DNA of 64,000 nucleotides, from NCBI GenBank assembly GCA_000328365.1, contig KB298689.1:58143-122142 (forward strand), given 5' to 3'. Positions 1 through 17,000 of the stretch are shown in pieces (the stretch's first letter is position 1; each line of letters begins with the position of its first letter). This DNA comes from Capitella teleta. Taxonomy: Eukaryota; Annelida; Polychaeta; Capitellidae. The position numbers were made by a program, and so were the translations under genes. The notes beneath the pieces are model-generated. The model was not told the origin of the DNA, did not search any database, and was given only the letters and a program-made list of their open reading frames with translations.

Positions 1-848
1 CATTTTGTTTGTACCTTCTGATGACTTCTTTTGTTACACTAGTCAAGAATATTTCTTCATATTAGCTTCACAGGTACACGTTCATTTCCTGCAAAGCTCC
101 TTTGGTGTACTGTTTTCTTGGTGCTAAGTTAGCTATTCAAGGCTGTCAGTAGTTAGAGTACAGTTCTTTCTAAGTCTCAATGAATGGTCCATTTGAACTT
201 GATCTCATGCGTGACTTTTGATTCTCAGCAATTTTCACTTTTTTCTTAACTGGGTAAGGTTACAACTTCATTAATTTTTGTTTTGTTTTTTGTTTATATA
301 AGATAATAAAGCAGTGGATAACTTTGTCTTAATTGTTTTATTTCAGTACTGATTTTTCTTTTGTGTGCAAGTAATAATTCAAGTAGTTTAATTTAATTTT
401 GTCCACTTCGTTACTCTCGTTTCCCCTTCGTTACAATGTGAAAGTTTGGAGCACAAAGGTGTTACAGTCGGTTTATGTCTGGAATATCATACCAAACAGG
501 GGTAATATGGGGTCTATATCTATATATATACACCCACTCTATATACTATGCAGTATAAGCACCAATCTGCACCTAGAAGAAAAAAAATTTGGTTCTTAAT
601 AGATTGTCAAGTTGCAGTTTCAGCACTTTTTACTTACCTTCGGCAATTGCACATGCTTGAATTCTGGTCAAACAAAGCTGAGGTTAGATTGGAACATCCT
701 ATGGGTGGAGCTTCAATAGAAGTGGCAGAAAATAATTAGCAGGATGATAATTTTATTGTTTTTTTTTTTTTTTTTGGTGATACAGAGCCTGGAGAGTGAC
801 TGTGAATTATTGTAACGCAGTGGACATGAATACCTGGTATACCTTTAA
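1..848. other. AT-rich stretch with no gene recognised
   Basis: No splice-bounded or conserved coding segment was recognised. The short open frames here are of chance length and composition. A T-run lies near 757-776. Nothing else stands out. Confidence 0.5.
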
Positions 849-1548
849 AGGGAGGGAGAACTGGTTGAAAATGGACTTTGAGTCGTTATTTGATGCACCA
901 AAGATGATTCTTATGCCTGGCCCACACAAGGAATATCATCGCTAACAATTTCGCGGGAGATATAATGCTAATTAGGCGTGACGTCAGTCGCTGTGATGAA
1001 ACACCGAGTTCCCCATCTTTTACAATGGGCCTCGTCATATCACCGTGTCCTGCGACTAAACCCCTGGATATTTTTTTATTTTCTTTTCGGAAATAGATAG
1101 AATAATCATTTTGCCACCAGTCAGGCGCAAACAAAAAATATTTTTCGCTATTTTTCTTATTTTAACAAGCGATTTTCTAGGACACCTATCATGGTTTCTC
1201 ATCCTGAAACAGTAAAAAGGTCAGCCAGAATGCACCACGCATGCGCTTTCGTTTCGTAAACAACAAAGATGTCCTTTTATGGCGAAGATGCTCTGCTCTG
1301 ATTGGCTGAAATCGATCACGAGGGGAACGGGACCAATCAGTCATCAGCCAAACCAAGCCATCAGCTGACGTTTGCCTCCTATACTTCGCAATGGAAGCCA
1401 TTCTCCCATAGGCGCAATGCTAACCCCGATATTCGGAATGCATTATTTCCTTACGCTTGCATCCAGGCAGGGTGTTCTTGGCACGGAATGCTATCAATTG
1501 GTGCTATGAGTCAATAGAACATCACTTAAAATTTGGTTCCCCATCCCT
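849..1548. mobile_element. TTAA-flanked MITE-like DNA element (piggyBac/Kolobok type)
   Basis: The segment is bounded by TTAA on both sides (845-848 and 1549-1552). Its ends are imperfect inverted repeats: AGGGAGGGAGAAC at the left and, read on the other strand, AGGGATGGGGAAC at the right. TTAA target duplications are typical of piggyBac and Kolobok elements. No transposase domain was recognised, so at about 700 bp it is probably non-autonomous. TTAA occurs often by chance in AT-rich DNA, so the call rests on the matching ends. Confidence 0.5.
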
Positions 1549-1552
1549 TTAA

Positions 1553-2203
1553 TTCTGATTATTTATTTAATGATCCACTGATTACTTTACTGCACAATTT
1601 TCAGGAAAGGTTCACCAATAAATATTCTACCTAGGAAATTAATTTATTTTAGTTAAAATTGGATTCTAATTTTGGATTTGTCAAAAGCTGAAAATGCCAG
1701 TTATTATGGAATGACCCATCTAAATCGTTAGTTGTGAACAACGTAGTTGCAAACTACTTTCGTGTGCATGAATGATTTCTACACAGCCGACCAACTAGTA
1801 GCGAGTTAACACCATGTCAGGCTATCGTGAAAGCAACAAACACGTGCTATATATGCCATCCAATGATGTAGAGTAATACATATAGAGCATCGAATAGGAA
1901 TCCAGCTCTAAAAAAATTATTGTATAATAATAATATTCTACAACCATCATTACTTTTAGATTTACATTCAATAGAAAAATTAAAAAAAATCTATTCATAT
2001 TATCTTACTTGCTAAATACGTATAACATTTTCTTCATTTTTCTCCATTGTATATATTTCTTTATCTTTTTTTGTGTGTTTGACTCAATATTCTCATTTTC
2101 ACATTTCTTTCACATGTACATGTATGTTCTTTTGATGTGGCACACAAGCGATTTCGCTCCAGTCACTACATTATTATTGCACGTTTGTTTGTTTGAATGA
2201 ATA
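1553..2203. other. Non-coding AT-rich stretch, possible LINE 3' tail
   Basis: No gene recognised. The T-rich 2000-2200 part runs directly into an ATA/AAT microsatellite, an arrangement like the 3' ends of other LINE fragments here (for example the one ending near 17911). No protein similarity was visible to confirm this. Confidence 0.3.
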
Positions 2204-2352
<149 letters not shown>

Positions 2353-3279
2353 TTAACAACAAGAATGTGGAAGTAATGATCAGTAATCATTACGTTTTTA
2401 CTATCATTAGGTGACAGGCTCTGGTAAATCGTATTTTTTATAGTTATGGAGACATGTGATAGCCTTCTATGTTGGTTTCAAGCAAGATCAGGCTATGTTG
2501 TAATATATTAAAAAAAAACAAAAACAAAAAAAAACAAACAAACTAAAAAAACAAACTTTCATCATACGGACAACCAGTGTGCATTCATCGTTTTTCGGGT
2601 GAGAGAGATCGACAGTCATTGAGTCGTTTGAGGCACAACAACGTCGTTTGAGGTGTTAGTGAGACCGGCTGAGATTGGCTTCTGACGGTAGTCTCTCATT
2701 GTGTATTACTCATTTGACCGCTCCGACCGGTGGTGTGGCGTCGTTTGCTCGTTAGACTTGGATTAAAAAAAAAAAGTTGACTGAAACCCAGAAGTCAATA
2801 GCATTAACTTTAGGGAGCATACATTATCTATCTGTTGATGCTACCCAGCTTTTACATTGCATATCGCATGTAGTAATAGCTACATGTTTTTCCAAAACGT
2901 CACATGTACTTATAGCTACATGGAGGGCGGAGAATGCGTTGCGATGCTTCAGTCATCGTCTTGCTTGGCTAATCAGTGTGGAACAAATGATTAAACCGGC
3001 AAGAAATCGGCAAGGTTATTCAGAGATTAGATTCCACAACTTTAAAGTTGCCATGAACTCTCATGATCCGCTTGAATAAAAAAAAAAAGCCTTTTGAAAC
3101 GATTGTAACGCATGAACTGCTCAATAAGTCTTTAGAAACTGCCTGAAAACAGCATATCCGTAAATGACCGAGATTATAATATACACTATATTTAGATGCA
3201 TAGTTGCTGGATATATTAATAGCTCTTTAATTTGATAAAAATCACTTCCTCTACCTCATAAATCACTATTTTCACAATA
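2353..3279. other. No gene recognised
   Basis: This contains A-rich runs at about 2507-2550 and 2764-2775 and an open frame of about 100 codons at 2777-3079 that resembles nothing I know. The stretch 2580-2760 is more GC-rich and could be a dispersed repeat ending in an A-run, but no box A/B promoter or second copy was found in the window. Confidence 0.35.
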
Positions 3280-3287
3280 TATACGTC

Positions 3288-4517
3288 CATAGGCGTCGGA
3301 ACGTCCTGAGAGCTGGGGGGTCGAGATCCTGGGTCTAAGGAAAAGCTAGGAGGGTCTGGGGGCAGAAAATTTTTGCGTTTTTACATTGCATTGATAGCGT
3401 TTTCCTGGTATTTCAGAACGATATACATGTAGCAAGAATAAAGTTGTTTTGAATGTAAGGAATGGTCGCACATTTAATCAATGCATTTGGTGTATGCCTA
3501 CATGACACATACATATGCACACAAATCCCCACTACCCGATAAAGTTACTCAGCCCAGAGAGAAGTTCAAATGCCCTTTATTAGGACAAACACAGAGTTTG
3601 CGATTAAATCTTTTATTGTATTGTACAATTCACATTATTCGATACATCTCTAGTAGTAGTAAGAAGTAGGTGTATAAAGATACTGAGTCATTCTTGCAGC
3701 CATGACTGAACGATTTAGCGGGGACTGACCTTGTCTGAACAGCCATAGACGGCAGAGAATGTTATCCAAGTCAACAGAAACTAAAAACATATTTATAGTG
3801 GAAACATGGCAAATACTAAATGCATGGATATGATCATTGGTTTTAAACTAGAGGTACAGCTATGTAAAATGCATTCACATTAGAAATCTGGTGTCATAGA
3901 ACAATACTTAGTACATGTATTCATCAATCAACTGGATTGATTATTCTGGCAGCCATGGGTGATGGACTCGGCTGGAATCACCTTGTTTAACCAGCCATGC
4001 GTGCAGAATATATTATGTGTAGGTCTACAGATTGTATTGCGTTCTAGACAGATGATTAAATTTAAGGGAAGCAATAGGCCCTATTAGTTCAAATTTAGTG
4101 GAATGGGCATGACCAAAGTATCTGAGCCTTCTCTCGTTGACAGAGATGAAATCTTCAGCAATAGCACCCATGTCAATGTCATCGCTTCGGTGCTTGTGGA
4201 CATTAACCAACATAACATCGTTCAAGCAATCTTGTCTCATTGTGGACCTCAGATATGTTTTAAGCCGTCTCAGTGTTGAAAATGACCGCTCAGCATTTGC
4301 AGTGGTAATTGGCATCGTGAGAAACATCCTAATCAATTTAGCAATCTCTGAAAACACGAAGCTATCTGAAGATTTTTCTTTATGTTTGCCCTTTTTTCCT
4401 TTATTCCTTTGACAAATTCTGGGGGGTCGAAAAGATACTCTCGACCCCCCAGCCCCAAGGCTGATCGAGGGGTCGATCGACCCCCCCCCCCCCGACCCCC
4501 CTGTTCCGACGCCTATG
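3288..4517. mobile_element. hAT-type DNA transposon remnant
   Basis: Perfect 15-bp terminal inverted repeats, CATAGGCGTCGGAAC at the left and its complement at the right. They are flanked by 8-bp target duplications differing at one base: TATACGTC (3280-3287) and AATACGTC (4518-4525). An 8-bp duplication is the hAT hallmark. Inside on the minus strand is the end of a hAT transposase. At 1.23 kb the element is deleted relative to an autonomous hAT. Two similar internal blocks, each containing 'cagccatg', sit near 3696-3760 and 3950-4012. Confidence 0.9.
4070..4357 (-). pseudogene. hAT transposase C-terminal (dimerisation) remnant
   Basis: The reading includes ITTANAERSFSTLRRLKTYL followed by RSTMRQDCLNDVMLVNVH. 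This is the hAT C-terminal dimerisation region as found in ZMYM1/ZBED-like transposases, whose usual form is 'T.ASAERSFS.LRRLKTWLRSTM..ERLN'. Only about 90-100 codons are present and the catalytic core is missing. It lies inside the element with hAT ends at 3288-4517, so it is a leftover of that transposon and not a host gene. Confidence 0.85.
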
Positions 4518-4525
4518 AATACGTC

Positions 4526-5231
4526 ATACTACTTATCATTAATAATAAGTAATTAATTATTACTAATAATAATAATTAATTTCTAAATAATAATTAATTA
4601 CTAATAATTAATAAGTAATTGCAATTGTAATTTTCAACTATATGACGTTTCACTAAGTGTCCTTCGATCTTATATTCATTTATATTCATAAAATGCTTTC
4701 ACTTAACGCCAACCTTTTAGTTCAAATACTTGTTCGTCCTTGAGCACATGGTTCAACTTTTTTATTGTCAAAGGTTCAACTTTCTTATCAAATGCCCAAG
4801 ATGTTTTTCTTCTCAGAGTGTGTAGTCTTTATCTTCACCCGAAAACATCAGGCGATGACCACTACCAACACTGACATGGATTCATTTATGAGTGATAATG
4901 GCAAAACATCGGTTTAACTCTTTTTTTTTTTTTCTTTTTTTTTTTTTTTTTCTATTCCATCGAGAACAAAATGGCGTCAGCAACTTTCGCCGACATGAAA
5001 AAGTACCATCCACAAAAGCGCGACAACACAATTACACAACATGCAACGTGATAATTATAATATCAACAGTAACCCAGTACATGAGTAGGATAATATTGTT
5101 TACCGAGAGCTTGAGAATATAATTTGCACTTACACCGGAAATTAATTCCCGTGATTGTATTTTTTTAGTCAAATCTCCCGTACACTATCATAAAAATTAT
5201 ATGAAAGTGACTTTATCCAAGTAACAAGACT
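4526..5231. other. Intergenic AT-rich DNA downstream of the LRRC74-like gene
   Basis: TAATAATTAA-type low complexity lies at about 4535-4625 and T-rich runs at about 4920-4951. No conserved coding segment was recognised. The 3' UTR of the minus-strand gene ending at 5232 must lie in the right-hand part. Confidence 0.5.
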
Positions 5232-10496
<5,265 letters not shown>

Positions 10497-12662
10497 TCCA
10501 CACACATTGGAGCAATTGAGGCTCCCGGTCGAATATTGATGAATAATTAATTTAATTTAATTTAATTAAGGTTTCTCTTGGCAACTGCGAGCTATTGATT
10601 TGTCTTTGGCGTGCCAGTGACATATTTGTTGGAAGCCTGCGATGAGAGTGCATCTATTATTTATTTAGTATGATTATTAGGTAATAAGTTGTATTTTATG
10701 GTGGGTGCTACCATGAAATCCCATAAAACACCCGTAGAATAGAATAGATTTGTTTCCAGCAATTCTTTAGTTTGATCTATAATATATACACACAGAGTTA
10801 ATATTCAGATTTGACATGAAGGTCTATATAGGCCTGATTGAAACTTTTGTTTTCAATCAGCCCTAGCTTCTTCAGGCTTAATTGGGAATGCATTAGTGTG
10901 GGAAAGGAAAGGAAAAGAAAGGAAATTGGATTTTTACGGCACACCAACACAGGGTAGTGTTATATGGTGCCAACTAGGTTTGAATGATAAAGATTTGTTG
11001 AGAAAGGTAATAGTAAAAAGAGTAAAGTGAAAACAGTTACTTAAAATCAAGGCTGACACAGCTCGGAATGAATTTGTGTGGGATTTGTTTTGAATGATGA
11101 CAAAACCATTTCTCCGCATTTCGGTGCCCAAAAAAATGACTATGATTTTGATTGTATAGCGACCCTAAAATGAGAGTATTTTGCGCTTTTCGTAGCACAT
11201 TGCGTTAATTCACATCTCTTTATTTCCCAAGATTCTTTGAGAATTAATCTCACCAAATGTATCCAGTATACACCAACTGGTTGGAGTTGGTGGAGTCGTG
11301 AAGTTCAAGAATAACTGGCTCGATGAAGGAAAATGTAGATTGCGGAAAAATTAACGTAATGACACCAATTATTCTTATTCGTACCAATAGTGCTTTCAAC
11401 CTTATATATCTTAAATACTAATGCCTTATATGATATAATTATATCTCAGGCATGGAGATTTACTTAACATCTCTCTGTAGTCTACATCTTTGTCATTGAG
11501 TTGTCGTGAATGGATAATTCGAGTGAACCTGATGGCGAAAGCGTTTTCCTGTACGCCATATACCGTGTAATTTCCCATCGGCAAACATAGCTCAGCTAAT
11601 TAAAAGAACAAGCAGTAGGTGTGCGATTGTAATGTACTTTTGGATTCACAGTATTTTCCATATGTGTATGCATGTCATACTCATTTGTTTCTGTGCAGCA
11701 CTGAAGGGAATTTCGTTCCCATCAAAGCATAGAAGACAAAATTGAACGAGTGGCTCCATATGACGATTCGGCCAATGATCAAAGCATACAGGGGAGAGTG
11801 ATTGTACAAAGCGCCAATTTATGCTCCATTAACATGTAAATGTCTCATATTGTCTCCGTGTTTCCATGGTGACGAAAAGGGAAGGACGCAATTTCTCTTC
11901 TTATTTTTGGATAAAATTGTGAATTTATCACGTCAGATTGGAATTCTGGAAGTGGAAACTATAAAATCTGTATTCCACTTCTATCAAAGAACATTTGGAT
12001 ACTAGATTCGTCCCTGGATCATGTTCTGGTGCTGCTCAGTGGCAACAAGGCTACAAGTCATCAGACTCATCAGACTCATCACCAGTCTCATTGTAAGGCA
12101 GAGATGGAACGAAAAGCTTACACAGGGCAAGAACTGATTGCTCTCAGAGATCTGAATGTGAAAACCACCACTAAAAAAAGAACAATCAAACTTGCAAAGA
12201 AGATCATGCAAGATCAGCGCCATCCACTAAATCGTCACTAGAAACTGCTACCATCTGCAAGAAGACTGTCGACTCCAAGAATTCGGATAGCTCGCTTCAA
12301 GAGAACTTTCATCCCTTCATCAATCATTTCAATTAATTCTTGTGGCCAAACATATCCCTTCGGGCATTAAATTTATATCTTATCTTATATTCAGTTTTAT
12401 GCAGCCAAAAAAAAGCAATATTCTTACAACTATTACCAGCCCTTCTCAATACGATGATATACAATAATATATAATGCAATATTCGTTGAATAATCGCCGT
12501 TCGGGTGAATTCCAACACTCTGTTGTCATGGCGACTGTCGTGTTTACGTTGAGTACTTACGCTGTTAACGTGCATAAAATCGCTCAGAAGCCATATTCGT
12601 CGTCCGATTTTGGCCAAACCAAGTAGATTTTCGGAATTATAATCGGCGGCTAGAATTTGTTC
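10497..12662. other. Upstream/intergenic DNA of the LRRC74-like gene
   Basis: No gene recognised. A copy of a short hairpin-like repeat sits at about 10906-10972. The 12029-12241 plus-strand frame (70 codons, rich in T/K/H) has no family resemblance I can name. Confidence 0.4.
10906..10972 (+). repeat. Short dispersed repeat copy (family of the 57-bp insert at 22617)
   Basis: It shares GGAAATTGG, TTTTTACGGCACACCAACAC and GTGTTATATGGTGCCAAC with the insert at 22617-22673 and, inverted, with 62483-62537. The sequence can pair as CACCA...TGGTG with an inner ACAC...GTGT stem. Confidence 0.75.
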
Positions 12663-13007
12663 TCATTTTGTCCCAACATGAGGAACGAACACCTCGACGA
12701 ATTGTTCGATGGCAAGGAGGAGACACAATGCATTAGAGCAATCATGTGCCAACCAATTGATGGTCTTGCAGCCAGCATCCGTGTTTTGCATCGGTGACCA
12801 CTCAGTGGTGGCCCAGATCAGGTATTCAGCGTTAATGATGGTTGCAAGTGGGTCAGCAATGCACAGAGCAATGAGAGCCAGGAGCACAGGTGTCCTACTC
12901 TGCCTCCACATGCGAATGAACACCACGATTGACACCAGATTGAAAAGGTAGCACAATGGACAACAGATGAAAAATGCCAGTTCGTATGACCGAAGAGTGG
13001 CATTCGA
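12663..13007 (-). pseudogene. Rhodopsin-type GPCR fragment (TM1-TM3)
   Basis: The open frame reads NATLRSYELAFFICCPLCYL, continuing into a hydrophobic TM1. It then gives VLLALIALCIADPLATIINA, a class A TM2 with the (L..)AD motif. After a loop come CKTINWLAHDCSNALCLLLA and IEQFVEVFVPH, which look like TM3 with the disulfide cysteine and a degenerate E/DR(F/Y) motif. Only three of seven helices are present. A stop precedes the segment at 13008-13010 exactly where a dispersed repeat starts, and a stop follows TM3. It is either one exon of an unrecognised gene or a truncated pseudogene; no splice partners were found. Confidence 0.55.
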
Positions 13008-13110
13008 TTACCGTCAATACTCGAGTGTCTATGAACCTCCTCGGGGTACACGTATGCAATAGTTACCCCTGTCTGTGCGCACACGTATGCAATTTGTGAA
13101 TTGTGATGCA
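13001..13110. repeat. Dispersed repeat copy, also at about 5824-5960
   Basis: This is the second copy of the repeat anchored by ATTCGATTACC, CTCGAGTGT and TACACGTATGCAAT. It abuts the upstream edge of the GPCR fragment. Confidence 0.6.
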
Positions 13111-14075
13111 TAATAATGGGTCGGTAAGTCAGGAGTCGGCAGTACTGCCCCGACTGTGAGATATGGCTGAGCGCGTTGTTCTAGTGCATGATGAGAAACA
13201 GGTGCATATTACACTCAGTTTTGTGATCTGTCTTCATTGTGTTTCATTTATCTTCTAGCACCCGTAATACAATCAGCCCTTTTGCCAATGCTAGAAATAA
13301 AACTGATCAGAACCATGGAATGAATTATTAGTCTTGGATGTGAAGCTCCATACATTCAAACACGTAACTCGATCCCCAATTAATTTATTTCACGAAATTA
13401 TAATTATGTCATGATTTTTCCCCAAAAGTTAATCCACCTAAATCATAGATAAAAACAACGCGTAACATTTGTATCGATATGAAGAATACATTTTATTGCA
13501 CAGGCAGAAGACAACAGAGCAAAGGGCAAACGAAATCGGGTATGCAGATATCGTTACAACGCATAAAATTGTGACCAAAACATCGGTTGTTATTACAAAA
13601 GCAAAGCAATTACATCACGTTTGACTTCTGTTAATATCATAGATTCTGCAAGAAAAGTAAATAAAATTGGTCATAAAATGTTTTTAATTAATGCTACGTA
13701 AAAATGAGTAAAATTAAGTTGTACAAGTCTTCATGGTGGATGATCTTGACTGCATTGCCATTTGAGAAGAAAATAATAATATCTTACAAGGATCATGTAC
13801 TTTTGTTACAATTGAAATTACATGTTACATGTTTATTCAGCTATGAAAGAAAAACAAATACATAAAAAGTGTTCAAGGAAATACAGAGACATCAATAATA
13901 CTACACGAAACAATTTATAACTCACACAAAAGTATCAGTTGATTGGAAGAAAAAAACAAATCAGTTTTCGAAACAAAACTTGGGAAGAAAATAATAATTC
14001 AACCAACTAGCAACATTGAAATGCAGAGAATTGATAATATTTGGTGCATGAAAAAAAAAATTGCTGCATGCAGTA
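13111..14075. other. Intergenic AT-rich DNA
   Basis: No conserved coding or repeat structure recognised. The right part must include the SLC35A4 3' UTR. Confidence 0.4.
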
Positions 14076-17000
14076 TCAAGTTTTGTGGTAGAGAATAAGA
14101 GCTCCAATAACAAGAAGAAAAGAAATGCAAAAGTAAACGTTGAGTTTGAGATAAAATATGGCGATTGAGAGTAGAGTTGTGACGAGCATTGCACAGGAAA
14201 TGAGGAAGAGACGAGTGATGTTATTGCCGTGTTTCATAACAGCAGACATTATGAGGCCGCACACCGCCTGAGAAAGCCAACACCATGTTTGTTATCAATT
14301 GTTAAGATTAGATAAGCTACAAGTGACCCGCCATGACGAAATCAAGCTAAATTCGCACTGAGTGTAAGGGATAATTAAAGGGAGGGATAAAACCATGGAG
14401 GAAGAATAAACGCCGGTCTTTCGCCTCGCGAGCGCATTTTGCGATTTAGGAACGGTCAGCTCGAGCGCCAGTCCCCGTTTAACATGGGTTTTCCTATACC
14501 CGGCCGAAAAATGACTTTTAACATGGTCATATCTTTTTACTCCAGAGAGCGAGAGCTTTGAAATTTACAAGATATATAGAGACGCAACCATCACAAATAC
14601 ATCGTGAAAATCCCAAATCAATATCGCGGATAATTACAAAGTTATTCGACTTTTTAAAAACATTATCAGAAACGTTTTCGTTTTTCAAGCAAAGCGATTG
14701 CGTCTCCACGCCGAGCCCACGGAATGTTTTTTGGGTTATTAAACTCGCCTCGCCAATCGTTGAAGCGAGGATGCGGGCTGAGTCTTCTTAATTAATAGGA
14801 ATGGCGAACGATTTAAAGGGAGATTCATTTGAAGAAAGGATAGATACAATAGATCTTTACACCAAAAAAATAAGGGCAAGCGCAATAAATTAATAATAAT
14901 ACACATAAAAATACAAAATAAATAATAATAAAAACAATAATATTAATACCTAATAAAAATTATATGCATTAATAATAGAAATACTATGAGACGTATATTG
15001 AAAAGAAATATTTTTTTAATTATAAGATTATAAGAGCATAGGCATTATTAGAACTATTGGCAAATAATTCTATAATATCTTTTTGTTACTATATTAATTG
15101 ATTCATTACTATTTCTTGATTGCTTGATTTCGTGTTAATGTCCTTTGAATATTCTCCAATACATGTATAAAAATATGCTATATGTATTTGTGAATATTAT
15201 AATATTATTATTTGTCGAATATAAATATATATTTCAGCCCAAATTCACTATTTCTTGAAAGATTTCTTCCAAATAAATCTTTAATTCCGTTATGGCTTTA
15301 CACTTATTCGCTTCAACTAGCGGCGAGACGAATTTGCAGATAAGGAGCTAAACATATACTCTCTAATTACACAACAACATGCGCTCGCGAGGCGAAAGAC
15401 ATCGCCCCCCATAGGCTTTTGCCCACGTGTCCTCGCTCATTATATTTCCTCGATGATAAAACCGCCTGAGGCGAAAATATTTCAATTTTCATGTAGACCA
15501 ACATCTTAACTTCAAAATGCAACAACAATTATGTGCATTTTTGAGCTATAAATTGGTTTAATTTCAATTTTAATGGACCCCCAATATTAGTGGTCGTTTC
15601 CAGCCATTTATAGCCATTGGAAGGCATTTACAACGGGTCATAGTCCGGGTTATGATGTTAACTCTGAAAGACGCTCCGTCACCATGGCGACGCACGTCCG
15701 TGATGAAGATTCTCCGCAATATTCAATCGCGTTTTCCCACATTTTGACATCGTGACGGTCGCATGGTTCAAATGCTCATAACTTCTTAACCACAAGAGGT
15801 ATAATTGATTCATTTTTGGTATCATATTAACAGTAATTGGCAGCTCTTTATGAATATACCATAAGGTCAGAAATTTTATTTTGTGACTTTTAGACGGGTT
15901 TCGTCGTGGAAGGTCACAAATAAAATATAACGCCCTATTATAAGTCTGTTAAGAATGTCAAATTTGCTATTGTATCATAAAACATAGGTTGTTAACATTT
16001 GATATTCCTGCGTACCGAATTATTATGGAGATTAGCTAGACCAGCACTTAATTTTCAACTAATACTGACTCACCTGTGAGCAGATTAGGATCCAAGTGAA
16101 AATATTGAATCCATTAAAGAGGTTTCCATCCTCAACTGTAAATATAGTGCAAAAAAATAAAATTAAAATTTGATTGAATTCTCAAAAAAAAAAAAAAAAA
16201 AAAAAAATATACATGTATATATATATAATAATAATAAAAATAATAATCAAACCAGAGTTATCAGATGTTGCGACAGTGCAGAGCCATGACGACCCGTTCA
16301 GCAGAACACAAAAAAGGTAGAGCAGAGAATTTTGCAGGTGAAGAGACATCTGAAAGGGGAAAAAGCAACTAAACTTATTACATATATAAAGCCTCACTAT
16401 CATATGTGATCCCTCGAGCCGAAACCCGCACTAAGTCGCTGAGCACACTGCCGAGAAACAAGCATTGAGAGGTCAGATGGGTTCAAAATGTTGATTTTCA
16501 TGTTTGATGGCAAAATAAAGAAAACTATCTCCTCTTTTCTCACATACAAGAATCGTGTCAGCTGTGACCAATGAGTTCTGATATTTTGTGTATAATTAAG
16601 CCTATTGTATTAACAGTTGAATTATTTTGAATTTTCGCCAACATTTTAACGGAAATTTCTCATTTTCGATTACGTGTGGGGTTGACTAGTAAACAGGCTG
16701 TAACTTTATAACTATTGCTCCGATTTAGATAATTGTTGCATCAAACTGAATGGATTTGTATCAGTTGTAAGAAGGCCTTAAAACCAAACAAGTATTTGAA
16801 CTATAAGGTTGACGTTAAGTGAAAGCATTTTATGAGTATAAATGAATAAAATGAATATAAGCCATTCTGGTATACCAAACGTGGATCTGCAAATCATTTC
16901 ATCATATGCTATGACTCCTGCATTTGATGGAAATGCGCTATAATATTTTGGCTATTTATCCTGGGTTTTCGCACATCTGATTACACGCACAGAAACTCTT

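Noticed and set aside
842-1560. Host gene with the 82-codon minus-strand frame at 886-1134
   Set aside because: No family resemblance, and it lies inside the TTAA-flanked element.
12709-12951. Plus-strand 80-codon frame
   Set aside because: It is the shadow of the receptor-like frame on the minus strand, which has clear helix patterns.
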